Notes under the pieces: model-generated | Told to the model about the DNA's origin: nothing | Databases searched by the model: none | Seen by the model: only the letters and a program-made list of their open reading frames with translations | Source: Rossellomorea vietnamensis | Lineage (GTDB): Bacteria > Bacillota > Bacilli > Bacillales > Bacillaceae_B | Reading direction: 5' to 3' | Assembly: GCF_008180415.1 (NCBI RefSeq) | Contig: NZ_VTEI01000004.1 | Span: 92,549-156,548, forward strand | Length of the DNA stretch: 64,000 nucleotides | Shown: piece after piece, positions 8,186-15,968 of the stretch | How positions within the stretch are numbered: the first letter of the stretch is position 1 | Layout of the letters: every line of letters starts with the position of its first letter | Program-made: the position numbers and the translations under genes

Positions 8186-8430
8186 TAAATTCGCTTCACC
8201 TTCATCAACGGATCTTTACGAATATGGACGGTACATTCCTCGTTCGATGTATGGTACACAATATTTCCAGGGGCGGCATTGAAAAACTCCATGTTTGCAT
8301 CTTCTTCTGGTATGGACCGAAAGGGTGCGACTTCATGGATTATTTTTTTATCCTCTTCTTCATGGAAATCTAGAATCGATACTAATACAAACTGATTTGG
8401 GAATAATTCTCTAACTTCCTGCCACTTCAT
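8185..8430 (-). CDS. Small conserved hypothetical protein, partner of the retropepsin-like gene
   Basis: This 81-residue soluble protein begins MKWQEV. It has the pattern of the small protein often found directly upstream of retropepsin-like aspartic protease genes in Bacillus, with a W-x-E-V start, a central run of Glu and Asp, and a VYHTSNEE segment. The start at 8430 is chosen over 8436 because AAGGAG is 8 nt upstream of it. The stop overlaps the GTG of the truncated protease. Function unknown; the partner being broken suggests that the pair is decaying. Confidence 0.6.
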   Translation of the reverse strand: MKWQEVRELFPNQFVLVSILDFHEEEDKKIIHEVAPFRSIPEEDANMEFFNAAPGNIVYHTSNEECTVHIRKDPLMKVKRI

Positions 8431-8436
8431 ATCCAT

Positions 8437-8923
8437 CTCTCCTTTTTCTTATTATAAGCTATAGCTCAATTCATATCTCTTTTAATGAGTGTTTTTTTCT
8501 GATGATTAGCAAGGGACAGGTGCTTCGAGAATTTTTATGGAATAGCAACAAAGTTGACGAAAAGAGCCTTGTAAAAAGAAGGGAGTATGAGTAGTAATAT
8601 TATTATGTTGAGGATCAGGAACAAACCTAATGCTGGGCCTTTTTTTATCATGAAATGTAAGAAGTTTTCTGCGGAAAAATCAACCGAATCAGGGTGGCAA
8701 CATACGTAACGGGATTTGAACAAAACTACATTTTACCTCGCATTAAATCACGTTGTCAAGAATGAATTTGTGTTTTTCCCTAAAAAATGTTATAATTGGC
8801 TTTAAGTAGTTTTTTTAAAACGTGCGTTCTTAAATATCTTATAAAAACCGAAGGAAATTCAAACAGTTTTGTGAGCTTTTAAGGTAATAGGACCCGAGTT
8901 ATTACACAAGGAGGACTAGTATA
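8437..8923. other. Intergenic region with a MITE end remnant
   Basis: I see no convincing gene. A 26-nt stretch at 8544-8569, beginning AGCAACAAAGTTGACG and ending GAGCCT, is the right terminal inverted repeat of the MITE found complete at 9784 and 48822; the left end is missing. A weak 62-codon minus-strand frame at 8535-8723 runs over this remnant. The AT-rich stretch 8780-8900 probably holds the promoter of the next gene. Confidence 0.6.
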
Positions 8924-9778
8924 TTGAATTTAATTGATAAGAAAGTTACACATAAGCGGTTTGGCATGGGGAGTATCGTTAAACATAATGATACGGTCAT
9001 TGAAATACATTTCGCATCGGAAAATAAAAAGTTTGTTTACCCTGATGTATTTGGAGAGCATCTGGAAATACATGATAAAAATGCGGCTCATTCACTTGAA
9101 GAAATTATTCAACAGAAGGAACTGGAACAAAAAGAGGAAGAACTGAAGAAGGAAGAAGAGAAAAAACTTCAGCGGAAATATCAGGAGCTGAGATTGGGAC
9201 ATGAAAAGCTCATGAGAAATCATAAGCTTCATCCCGAATCCCAAATGGTGACCTGGTGTGACGCAGAAGAACAGAACACTGTTTTTTCTGAGTGGAAGGT
9301 TTCCTCAGGGGCAATCAAAAGCGGTGCCAACAAGGGTAAGCCCAACAAACCGATCCGCTTGCACCAAAACAGTGCTGTCCTGCTGACGGAGATAGATTCC
9401 AGTAAGCCTGAACAAGACAGACGGATTTTGGGTGTCTTCATGGTGAAAGATGGTTTTATCGGTAAGTTGTGTGAAGACGGATCGATTCCTGCTCATGAGG
9501 AATACAGACTGCAGCTGACAGAACAAGAAGCGGATCAGATGCTTTTCTGGAAATACTATGTCAATGAGAAATCTCCAGATAAAATGACATGGAATACTGG
9601 GAAGTACCGTTATTTTGATAATGTGTGGATGGCTCAAATCCTGCAGGATATCGTTTCATTGAAAAGTGACCCTGAGGAACAAAAACAGGCACAGCAGTTC
9701 CTTGACCATTTCTGTAGAATGAATCAAATTATAGAGCAGGATCTGCCGAAGCCTAATGGGGCATTGATGCGGTCTTAA
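8924..9778 (+). CDS. Hypothetical protein with coiled coil (284 aa)
   Basis: It starts at TTG 8924 behind GGAGGACT. The first 55 residues contain HKRFGMGSIV, resembling the KxFGxGxI motif of Tudor-like domains at the C-terminus of UvrD/PcrA helicases. Residues 58-100 form a charged coiled coil (repeated QKEEELKKEE-type heptads). The remaining 180 residues are a globular domain I do not recognise, with several Trp residues. A nucleic-acid-linked role is possible from the first domain but unproven. The stop codon TAA lies inside the 8-bp target duplication of the MITE inserted just downstream. Confidence 0.7.
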   Translation: MNLIDKKVTHKRFGMGSIVKHNDTVIEIHFASENKKFVYPDVFGEHLEIHDKNAAHSLEEIIQQKELEQKEEELKKEEEKKLQRKYQELRLGHEKLMRNHKLHPESQMVTWCDAEEQNTVFSEWKVSSGAIKSGANKGKPNKPIRLHQNSAVLLTEIDSSKPEQDRRILGVFMVKDGFIGKLCEDGSIPAHEEYRLQLTEQEADQMLFWKYYVNEKSPDKMTWNTGKYRYFDNVWMAQILQDIVSLKSDPEEQKQAQQFLDHFCRMNQIIEQDLPKPNGALMRS

Positions 9779-9783
9779 TGAAA

Positions 9784-9973
9784 GGCTGTATTCGTATACA
9801 TTGTTGCTTTCGGAAAAAATCCCAAGATCCGGATTTTTCCCCGTATACCAAGGATTTTTCTCAAATCTGAGAGAGCAGCTCTTTTCTTTTCCTGGATACG
9901 AGGATATTCCGGTGAATTATGGTTATTTTTTCGGAATTAGCTTGAAATAGCAGCAAAGTTTACGAAAAGAGCC
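9784..9973. mobile_element. ISL3-type MITE, copy 1 (190 bp)
   Basis: The ends are imperfect inverted repeats of about 25 bp: GGCTGTATTCGTATACATTG on the left, and on the right the complement of GGCTCTTTTCGTAAACTTTG. An 8-bp direct repeat, TAATGAAA, flanks both sides (9776-9783 and 9974-9981). GGCTCTTT-type ends and 8-bp AT-rich duplications are the hallmark of the ISL3 family. There is no transposase inside. The second copy is at 48822-49010. Confidence 0.85.
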
Positions 9974-9986
9974 TAATGAAAATAAC

Positions 9987-10021
9987 AAAAGGATACCGCT
10001 CAGTTGGAGCGGTATCCTTTT
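9987..10021. terminator. Terminator, probably for the minus-strand pseudogene
   Basis: AAAAGGATACCGCTC pairs with GAGCGGTATCCTTTT around a 5-nt loop. The flanking A and T runs make it usable in either direction. Confidence 0.8.
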
Positions 10022-10029
10022 GTTTACAT

Positions 10030-10484
10030 TTATTTTTCCTCGTTCTCGATCTCTTGCATCTCCTCATGTGTAATGCTAAAAGGAGCGCCGCCCTCGGATA
10101 ACCCGCGACAAAAGCAAATGCTTCATCAGACTCAATTAAATTCCGCAGTTCTCGTGCTTCCTTTTTCCTCTTTTTGTTTTCTCTTTGTTGTTTTTGAATA
10201 CCTATTAATCTCTTTATTTCTGCCCTCTCTTCACTGCTTATGGTAAAACCAAAACTCGTCAGTTCCTTCATCGAGTTCTTCAGGTTAAGACGGAACTTTT
10301 TAGAATAGGTCTTTACAATATTGTCTCCTTCATACTCGCTCACCCAGGTGCTCGCTGCCTGTTTCCGTTCTGCCCTCGTTAGTCCCCAAAATTGTTGTTT
10401 CTTACTTTTGCGTTTCTTTTTTAGCCAAATCTTATCCCTTTCTTTAAAGGATTTTCCCCACTTAGAGCTAACTATTACTATAGG
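10030..10484 (-). pseudogene. Frameshifted basic hypothetical gene
   Basis: A minus-strand frame encodes a very basic protein: a Lys/Arg-rich start (LKKKRKSKKQQFWGLTRAE), then a Glu/Arg/Lys helix and EAFAFVAG. After VAG the original frame runs into nonsense, but a shift gives LSEGGAPFSITHEEMQE and a stop at 10030. That tail has the look of a conserved C-terminus seen in Bacillus hypothetical proteins. The N-terminal part has no ATG, GTG or TTG before residue about 45 (GTG at 10343), so the start is lost too. It is a decayed gene of unknown function lying back to back with a decayed toxin gene. Confidence 0.55.
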
Positions 10485-10500
10485 AATGGGAGGGTGTTTA

Positions 10501-10849
10501 ATGGTTAATTATAAATTGAAATCTCACCTTTTGGAAGTGATTAACAGAACAAGCCTCCTCAGATTTGAGGGCGATTTATGAATATATTGCTTTTACTCTG
10601 CTCGAACCTGAGGTTGCTGCCAGGCAGTTAGAGCGGTTTGAAAATGCCATAATGAGTCTGGATGAATTACCATTTATATTTCATTCATTTGAAGCTGAGC
10701 CGTGGCATAGCCGAGGGCTCTGCCAGATGCCTATGGATAATTTTTCTTATTTCTATATCCCCAGAGAGAAAGAAAAAACGGTGACCATTATCCGAGTCAT
10801 GTATGGAGAAAGAAATATAGACGAACAGCTGAACAAGACTGATTATTGA
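10501..10849 (+). pseudogene. ParE/RelE-family toxin gene with N-terminal frameshift
   Basis: ATG 10501 follows GGGAGGG and gives VNYKLKSHLLEV, but the rest of the toxin (TEQASSDLRAIYEYIAF and onward) is in another frame that opens only after about 10535. The body matches the ParE/RelE plasmid-stabilisation fold: the helix pair around LEPEVAARQLERFENAI, then PWHSRGL and the C-terminal strand TVTIIRVMYGERNID. A one-base change near 10535 explains the break. No antitoxin gene is visible next to it on the plus strand. It is inactive unless the break is a sequencing error. Confidence 0.7.
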
Positions 10850-11200
10850 AACCAGAATTTTTCAACCTGACAGCAAAGACATACTCGCCGGACTGGCTCT
10901 CCCATAGCTGCCGGCGGCTATTTTTCCGTGATCGACTTCCTCGTTATCCTCAATCAAATCATAGCCCCATTAATTTTAAAACTCATACAATTTTATCAAA
11001 GCGATATTACTATCACTACTGACAAGTTTTTTTAGGCATTATTTTAAGATGTTAAAGAAGACAATTGAACACCTCATAGAAAGTAACATAGACTTCCTAT
11101 TAGGCCGCTGGACTTTTCGTTTTATAAGCTTTGTTATCTTTTTCTGTCAACGAGAAAGAGTATATAATAGTGAAAAGGGAACGCGAAGTAAAATTAAGGG
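10850..11200. other. Intergenic region without a recognisable gene
   Basis: I see no gene in this 350-bp AT-rich stretch. A TATAAT box at about 11163-11168 lies 40 bp before the frame at 11201 and may be its promoter. No repeat family of this window occurs here. Confidence 0.4.
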
Positions 11201-11461
11201 CTGAATGGGAATTGGCGTGATCAACTGATTATTGAGATTGACGGTTATTTTCACCAATTATTACTTACGGGAAAAAAGTGTACGATTCCACAGCTTAAAA
11301 AAATGTATATAGAAGCGAATGAGTGGCCAATTGAAATAACAGACTTTCCAGATGTGTTCTGCCGATTATATAAGTTTGAACAAATTCCCTATGACAAGAA
11401 TCTAAAAGTTGATTTTGTGATAGATACTGATACGGGCAGGATTTATGTACCCGCTTATTAG
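11201..11461 (+). pseudogene. Hypothetical frame without a standard start (87 codons)
   Basis: An open frame bounded by an in-frame TAA at 11194 has no ATG, GTG or TTG at its beginning; CTG at 11201 is the only near-cognate codon, with AAGGG close upstream. The product contains NWRDQLIIEIDGYFHQLL and ends in a tidy FVIDTDTGRIYVPAY, which looks like a genuine conserved C-terminus. I do not recognise the family. Either it starts at CTG or it has lost its start codon. Confidence 0.4.
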
Positions 11462-11517
11462 AGGAACGGATAGGTTAAAGGGATAATCGAAAAATAGAAG
11501 AAGAAAGTGTGTATAGG

Positions 11518-12516
11518 ATGACATTAATCTCATTAGAAAATGTAATGAAACAAGAAGAAAATCGTACGGTTTTAAAGAATATAACGTTAGTAATAGAAAG
11601 AACCTCGCAAATTGGGATCAAAATGTCCAGCGAAGAAAGCGTGGAGCTGTTTAAGTTGTTATCAGGAGAAACTCCTCCTACCAGCGGTGACATCCGCAGG
11701 GGAAGGGTAAAAGTAGTATCGGAGAACAGAGATGATGGCTTATATGATACTTTATCCGTTCAAGGGTATTTGAAGTTCTTCAAAGAAATTGCGGGTTCTT
11801 CCCTTGCTTTGGAAAAATACATTGCTGCGTTTTCTCTTTTAGATATTTGGAAAACTAAGATCAGCAAATTGACAGCAGATCAGAAGAAAAGAGTCAGTTT
11901 ATTCCGTATGGCTTTATTTTCCCCAGACGTGATGTTAATCGAAAATCCATTACATAATTTAACGAGTGAAGGAATTGAACTTTATTTAAAAGCATTAAAA
12001 CATCTTCGTTCAACTACTATTGCCACATTATTTACTTCCAACTCTATAGAAGATCTGCTGCTTTTAAGCGATGATATCTACCGCTATAACCGGTTAACTG
12101 GGCTGGAAAGAACCGATCTGGCTAACGAAACGGAATCGGTTTCGGAGGAAAATCATGAAATTAATGAGATCAAGCCTAACAAGGTCTTCAAAGTGACGTG
12201 TAAGTTGGCGGATAAGACGATTTTCTTCAGTCCTAATGACATTGATTTTGTGGAAAGTATCAACAGTGTGAGTAATATACGTATAAATGATGAGTTCTTT
12301 CCTAGTGATTTAACGATGAATGAACTGGAAGAGAAATTAAGTAAATTTGGATTCTTCCGCTGTCATCGGTCGTACCTGGTGAATTTACAGCGTGTGTCTG
12401 AATTGATTAGTTATTCGAAAAATAGTTATACCTTAATTTTGAAAGGGCATCCTGACGTTAAGCTCCCTCTTTCCCGAAATCGGTTGGAGGAAATGAAGCA
12501 ATTAATTGAATTCTAA
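11518..12516 (+). CDS. LytTR regulator fused to a degenerate ABC ATPase domain
   Basis: A 332-residue two-part protein. Residues 1-200 align with an ABC ATPase, but every catalytic element is lost. The Walker A site reads KMSSEESVE in place of GxxGxGKT, the signature is LTADQ, the Walker B/Glu stretch is LIENPL, and the H-loop His is Asn (FTSNSIED). Residues 235-332 are a LytTR DNA-binding domain (FFRCHRSYLVNL, then KLPLSRNRLEEM). It directly precedes an ABC ATPase/permease pair. I infer that the dead ABC domain senses or docks with the exporter while LytTR controls its expression. ATG 11518 is preferred over GTG 11509. Confidence 0.85.
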   Translation: MTLISLENVMKQEENRTVLKNITLVIERTSQIGIKMSSEESVELFKLLSGETPPTSGDIRRGRVKVVSENRDDGLYDTLSVQGYLKFFKEIAGSSLALEKYIAAFSLLDIWKTKISKLTADQKKRVSLFRMALFSPDVMLIENPLHNLTSEGIELYLKALKHLRSTTIATLFTSNSIEDLLLLSDDIYRYNRLTGLERTDLANETESVSEENHEINEIKPNKVFKVTCKLADKTIFFSPNDIDFVESINSVSNIRINDEFFPSDLTMNELEEKLSKFGFFRCHRSYLVNLQRVSELISYSKNSYTLILKGHPDVKLPLSRNRLEEMKQLIEF

Positions 12517-12525
12517 AGTACAGTT

Positions 12526-12558
12526 GAGGTTGAAATGAGTCCATTTCAACCTCATTTT
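12526..12558 (+). terminator. Terminator after the LytTR-type regulator gene
   Basis: GAGGTTGAAATG pairs with CATTTCAACCTC and runs into TTTTG. It separates the regulator gene from the ABC operon, which must therefore have its own promoter in 12560-12700. Confidence 0.85.
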
Positions 12559-12720
12559 GTTACATTTGGGCTTATTTCGTGTACGGTTCACCGGATATTG
12601 ACGACTTTTTCAATGCTTTTTCCTAAACTGAAGAACAGAAGGGCACCATAAAGAGATAGCGGCAATGACATTGAGGCTAAGCTTTTGGAGCCCAATTCTT
12701 TAAAAAGGAGAGAATGGCAA

Positions 12721-13575
12721 TTGGAAAAAGACATAGTGATACAGGTTGAACATTTATCCAAGAGCTTCAAAAACGAAGCTGCTTTAAGAGAACTCAATTT
12801 TTCAGTTCGTTCGGGTGAAATCTTTGGATTTCTTGGCCCCTCTGGTTCCGGAAAAACAACAACAATAAAAATATTAACCGGACAGTTAGCCCAAACTTCG
12901 GGAAAAGCTATGGTTTTAGGGAAACCCGTTGAACAAATTAATGAGAGTATCTATGAACAAGTGGGGATTGTCACTGACAATAGCGGAATATATGAAAGAA
13001 TGACCGTTTACAGTAATATGAAGTTTTTCGCAAATATTTTAGGTGTTGAGAAGGAACGTATAGATACTCTGCTAACAAGAGTGGGTTTGCTGGAGCATAA
13101 AGACAAAGTTGCAAGTAATTTATCAAAGGGGATGGCACAGCGATTAGTCCTTGCAAGAGCCCTCCTGCACCAGCCGAAGGTGCTTTTCCTTGATGAGCCT
13201 ACTAGCGGATTAGATCCCAGTACAGCTATAGCCATTCATGAACTGCTGTCTGAACTAAGTGAGAGTGGAACAGCCATTTTTCTTACTACCCATAATATGG
13301 ACGAGGCAACGAAGCTTTGTGATCACGTAGCCCTTTTAAATGAGGGCGTCATTGTGGAGCATGGAGCTCCTAAAGCTTTAACCCTAAAGTACAATCAGAA
13401 TAAAAGCTATCAGATATTGTTAAAGAATGAAAAGGAGTTCACACTGCCCCACTGTGAAGAAACAGGGAAAAAAATTAACCAGTGGATAGAGAATGATGAA
13501 CTTGTAACGATTCATTCGAATGAACCGACATTAGAAAAAGTCTTTATAGAATTGACGGGGAGGGAGCTGCAATGA
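12721..13575 (+). CDS. ABC transporter ATP-binding protein
   Basis: A 284-residue ATPase of an ABC-2 type exporter. It has Walker A GPSGSGKT, signature LSKGM, Walker B LFLDEPTSGLD and H-loop TTHNMDEA, all intact, followed by a C-terminal extension typical of CcmA/NatA-like drug or lantibiotic exporters. The start is taken as TTG 12721 because AAAAGGAG at 12703-12710 fits it; the in-frame ATG at 12685 lies before that ribosome-binding site. The stop overlaps the permease start by 4 bp (ATGA), so the two are translationally coupled. The substrate is unknown. Confidence 0.88.
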   Translation: MEKDIVIQVEHLSKSFKNEAALRELNFSVRSGEIFGFLGPSGSGKTTTIKILTGQLAQTSGKAMVLGKPVEQINESIYEQVGIVTDNSGIYERMTVYSNMKFFANILGVEKERIDTLLTRVGLLEHKDKVASNLSKGMAQRLVLARALLHQPKVLFLDEPTSGLDPSTAIAIHELLSELSESGTAIFLTTHNMDEATKLCDHVALLNEGVIVEHGAPKALTLKYNQNKSYQILLKNEKEFTLPHCEETGKKINQWIENDELVTIHSNEPTLEKVFIELTGRELQ

Positions 13576-14318
13576 GAATTTCGTTAAGAAAGGTACGAGC
13601 CATCACAAGCATGAAATTTCATACATTACTGAGTAATATCAGTGTCATGTTAGGGCCCATCCTTGCAATCGGAATCGCGTTTGCAATGAGGAATTTAATG
13701 CCTGATCTGGATGTAAGCAAAGCCGGAATGAGTTTCTCCACAAATGCATTTGTACTGAGCTTCGGAATTATTTTTAATATTGCAATCGCCGGAATTTCCA
13801 TGACCAGCGGCCCTTTAGCGGAAGAAAAGGAAAAAAACACCTTGAGGGTCCTGATGACATCTTCTGTCAACGGCTTAGAGTACTTAATAGGGACTTTGCT
13901 GCCGCCTTTATTGATTCTTGTTATCGTCAACATGATCATGATTCCTGTTAGCGGTCTTTCTTTTGGAGAGGTTCAATTTGGAAGCTATTTTGTCATGACT
14001 ACGGTTGCCAGCATAATTAGTTTGATCATTGGCTACATTGTTGGAATTCTTACAAATAATCAAATGCAGGCATCGATATATACAACGCCTATTACATTGC
14101 TTTTGACTTCAGTGCCTGCAATAAAACTCTTCAAAGAAGACTTGTCGGAAATTCTGGACTACACGTATACAGGTGTGCTGACAAACTTTGCAAACAGTCT
14201 ATTTTCTGAGAGTGGATATCAATGGAATTTGACGGATATCAGTGTTCTCTTCGGTTGGTTGCTTATTTCCTTAATCATCTTTATTTACGCATACAAGAAA
14301 AATGGATTGGATAGCTAA
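13572..14318 (+). CDS. ABC-2 type transporter permease
   Basis: A 248-residue membrane protein with about six hydrophobic segments and the ABC-2 signature region PLAEEKEKNTLRVLMTSSV between TM2 and TM3, which contacts the ATPase. It overlaps the ATPase gene by 4 bp. Together they form a simple two-gene exporter, with the LytTR/pseudo-ABC gene upstream as the likely regulator. Such sets in Firmicutes often export antimicrobial peptides or toxic compounds, which is an inference here. Confidence 0.85.
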   Translation: MRISLRKVRAITSMKFHTLLSNISVMLGPILAIGIAFAMRNLMPDLDVSKAGMSFSTNAFVLSFGIIFNIAIAGISMTSGPLAEEKEKNTLRVLMTSSVNGLEYLIGTLLPPLLILVIVNMIMIPVSGLSFGEVQFGSYFVMTTVASIISLIIGYIVGILTNNQMQASIYTTPITLLLTSVPAIKLFKEDLSEILDYTYTGVLTNFANSLFSESGYQWNLTDISVLFGWLLISLIIFIYAYKKNGLDS

Positions 14319-14403
14319 CGACTGGAAATCTTATTCAGCAGAGTAGTATGGAGTGTACTGTAGTCTGCCTGACAATAATGAATTTAATAGGGAGTGATAT
14401 AGA

Positions 14404-14592
14404 ATGTTTGGCAAAAAAGATGAAAAACGATTTCATGAAAAATTAATACAGCATTCTCAGCAAGGTCTTATATTTATCTGGGTTGACCGTCAAACAGGTG
14501 TTAATTATTTGTACACCTGGACTGCGCAAGGGTGCGCTCTAACGTCTTTATTAGGAGAAAATGGGGAAGTAATCGTCGATCCGGCAGAGTGA
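14404..14592 (+). CDS. DUF6440 family small protein
   Basis: A 62-residue protein that reads MFGKKDEKRF at the start and contains DRQTGVNYLYTW followed by LTSLLGENGEV. This is the pattern I associate with the DUF6440 family of short Firmicute proteins. There is no signal or membrane segment. The ribosome-binding site AGGGAGTG precedes ATG 14404. A strong terminator follows at 14681. Function unknown. Confidence 0.75.
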   Translation: MFGKKDEKRFHEKLIQHSQQGLIFIWVDRQTGVNYLYTWTAQGCALTSLLGENGEVIVDPAE

Positions 14593-14680
14593 TTTGACGA
14601 AGGTATAGGTGCTTTTCCATTGTTCATTGCATTAAGATATTTTTTAATTGTACTCAAGAACATATCCAAATGATACACAA

Positions 14681-14711
14681 AAAAGGACAAGGCGCCGCCT
14701 TGTCCTTTTTA
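14681..14711. terminator. Strong terminator
   Basis: AAAAGGACAAGGCG and its complement CCTTGTCCTTTTT form a near-perfect hairpin with flanking A and T runs. Confidence 0.88.
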
Positions 14712-14890
14712 ATAAGATAAGAAAGTGAATTTCAGATCGGAAACCAAGCAGCAATTCTGAATCCAGCCCTCGGGGTCAAATAACCTCTGGAGAATAAAGG
14801 TCTCCAAGAAACATTTGCCTGCCGGTGCTAAAAGGTGAGCTTGCGCTTTATTAATTCACCTGGTCCTCCGCCCCGCTTATAAACCGGCAA

Positions 14891-15742
14891 TCACTTTTCA
14901 GAAAAATACTGTGAGATAAACTCCCGGTAAGAATTAAGGCTTGGGTACCCTGAGAAATTAGACAACATCCCATGGAGGACCGGCCATCTCGGCTTTTCCC
15001 TTGCCACTTCCTCTTTCAGCACTTGAAAGGTAACGGCCAGTTCATCTGATCCCAATTTTTCAATTTCTTCTTCAAGGTTTTTCATCACAGTGGGAAGCTT
15101 CAGCTGTTCAGAAAAAAGGATATTGGATAAAACGGTTTCGGCTTTTTCTTTTGTAAAGAAGGGCTGGTCTTTATGAATGTCTTTGACGATGCTGTCTAGT
15201 CTGTTCAGCATGTACTCTGATAAGCTTCTCAAATCAAATTCTTGTTTGGAAAATAGTAAAATGCCCATATACGATTTAATGATCCCTTCAAGGATAATCG
15301 TTATATCCCATGAAAACGGTTCAATTTCAGGACCGTAAATCTCGATGATGTGTTTCCTGTAATTTTGATGTGTTTCCATTTGTTTCTCGAAAATCAGCTG
15401 CTTTGTCGTCTCATTTCGTGGAATCGCTTGTTCTTTGGCCAGCATGACAAGAAGGTCCCGATGGGTAATAAAGTGCGAATACAACGCAATTTGTTCCCTT
15501 ATTAAACGTTCCCGTGGATTCTGAATATCTTTTGTTTCTTCGCTGACTGTTCTGTTAATCATGTCAAAGTGATATTGTAAAATGCCTAGTAATAGATCAT
15601 CTTTTGATTTGAAGTGCAAGTAAAAAGCGCCTTTTGAAATCCCGCTTTCTGTGGCGATTTCCTGGACCGAGGTGGTTGAAAATCCCTTGCTGGCAAAAAG
15701 CCTCATTCCTACTTCGATTATCTGCATCTCTTTTTCCTTCAT
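14891..15742 (-). CDS. yerO: TetR family repressor, YerO-like
   Basis: A 283-residue TetR regulator. The N-terminal helix-turn-helix is clear (FSTTSVQEIATESGISKGAFYLHF). The long C-terminal ligand domain and the position divergent from a swrC homologue match B. subtilis YerO, the repressor of yerP/swrC. ATG 15742 is selected because GGGGGGAT lies just upstream on the minus strand; an in-frame extension to 15811 has no ribosome-binding site. Two 14-bp operator-like palindromes in the shared intergenic region are the expected binding sites. Confidence 0.85.
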   Translation of the reverse strand: MKEKEMQIIEVGMRLFASKGFSTTSVQEIATESGISKGAFYLHFKSKDDLLLGILQYHFDMINRTVSEETKDIQNPRERLIREQIALYSHFITHRDLLVMLAKEQAIPRNETTKQLIFEKQMETHQNYRKHIIEIYGPEIEPFSWDITIILEGIIKSYMGILLFSKQEFDLRSLSEYMLNRLDSIVKDIHKDQPFFTKEKAETVLSNILFSEQLKLPTVMKNLEEEIEKLGSDELAVTFQVLKEEVAREKPRWPVLHGMLSNFSGYPSLNSYREFISQYFSEK

Positions 15743-15844
15743 AAAATCCCCCCGGAAGGCCAAGTTCGAATTTATAGTATATCCCAAATGTGAAACTTTT
15801 GTTAACGGCATTCGTATATAATTGTGTAAATAGTAACAAAGTCA

Positions 15845-15910
15845 TTGACGAGTGACTGGGCGGTCAGTTATATTTATTCTGTAACAAAAATGGTTATGAC
15901 TAACCGGTCA
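15845..15910 (+). promoter_or_regulatory. swrC promoter with two TetR-type operators
   Basis: TTGACG (15845-15850) and TATATT (15869-15874) are 18 bp apart. Operator 1, TGACTGGGCGGTCA (15853-15866), fills the spacer. Operator 2, TGACTAACCGGTCA (15897-15910), lies 44 bp downstream centre to centre, about four helical turns. Both share TGACT..NCGGTCA. Confidence 0.75.
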
Positions 15911-15968
15911 TTTACATTATATCAAATCTGTCAATCTTATTCAAAAGGGAAGAGGAAGGTGTCTTTTA

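Noticed and set aside
12588-12797. Minus-strand 69-codon frame with a hydrophobic stretch before the ABC ATPase gene
   Set aside because: It overlaps the start of the ATPase gene and has no ribosome-binding site. The hydrophobic part might be a relic of a small membrane protein, but evidence is insufficient.
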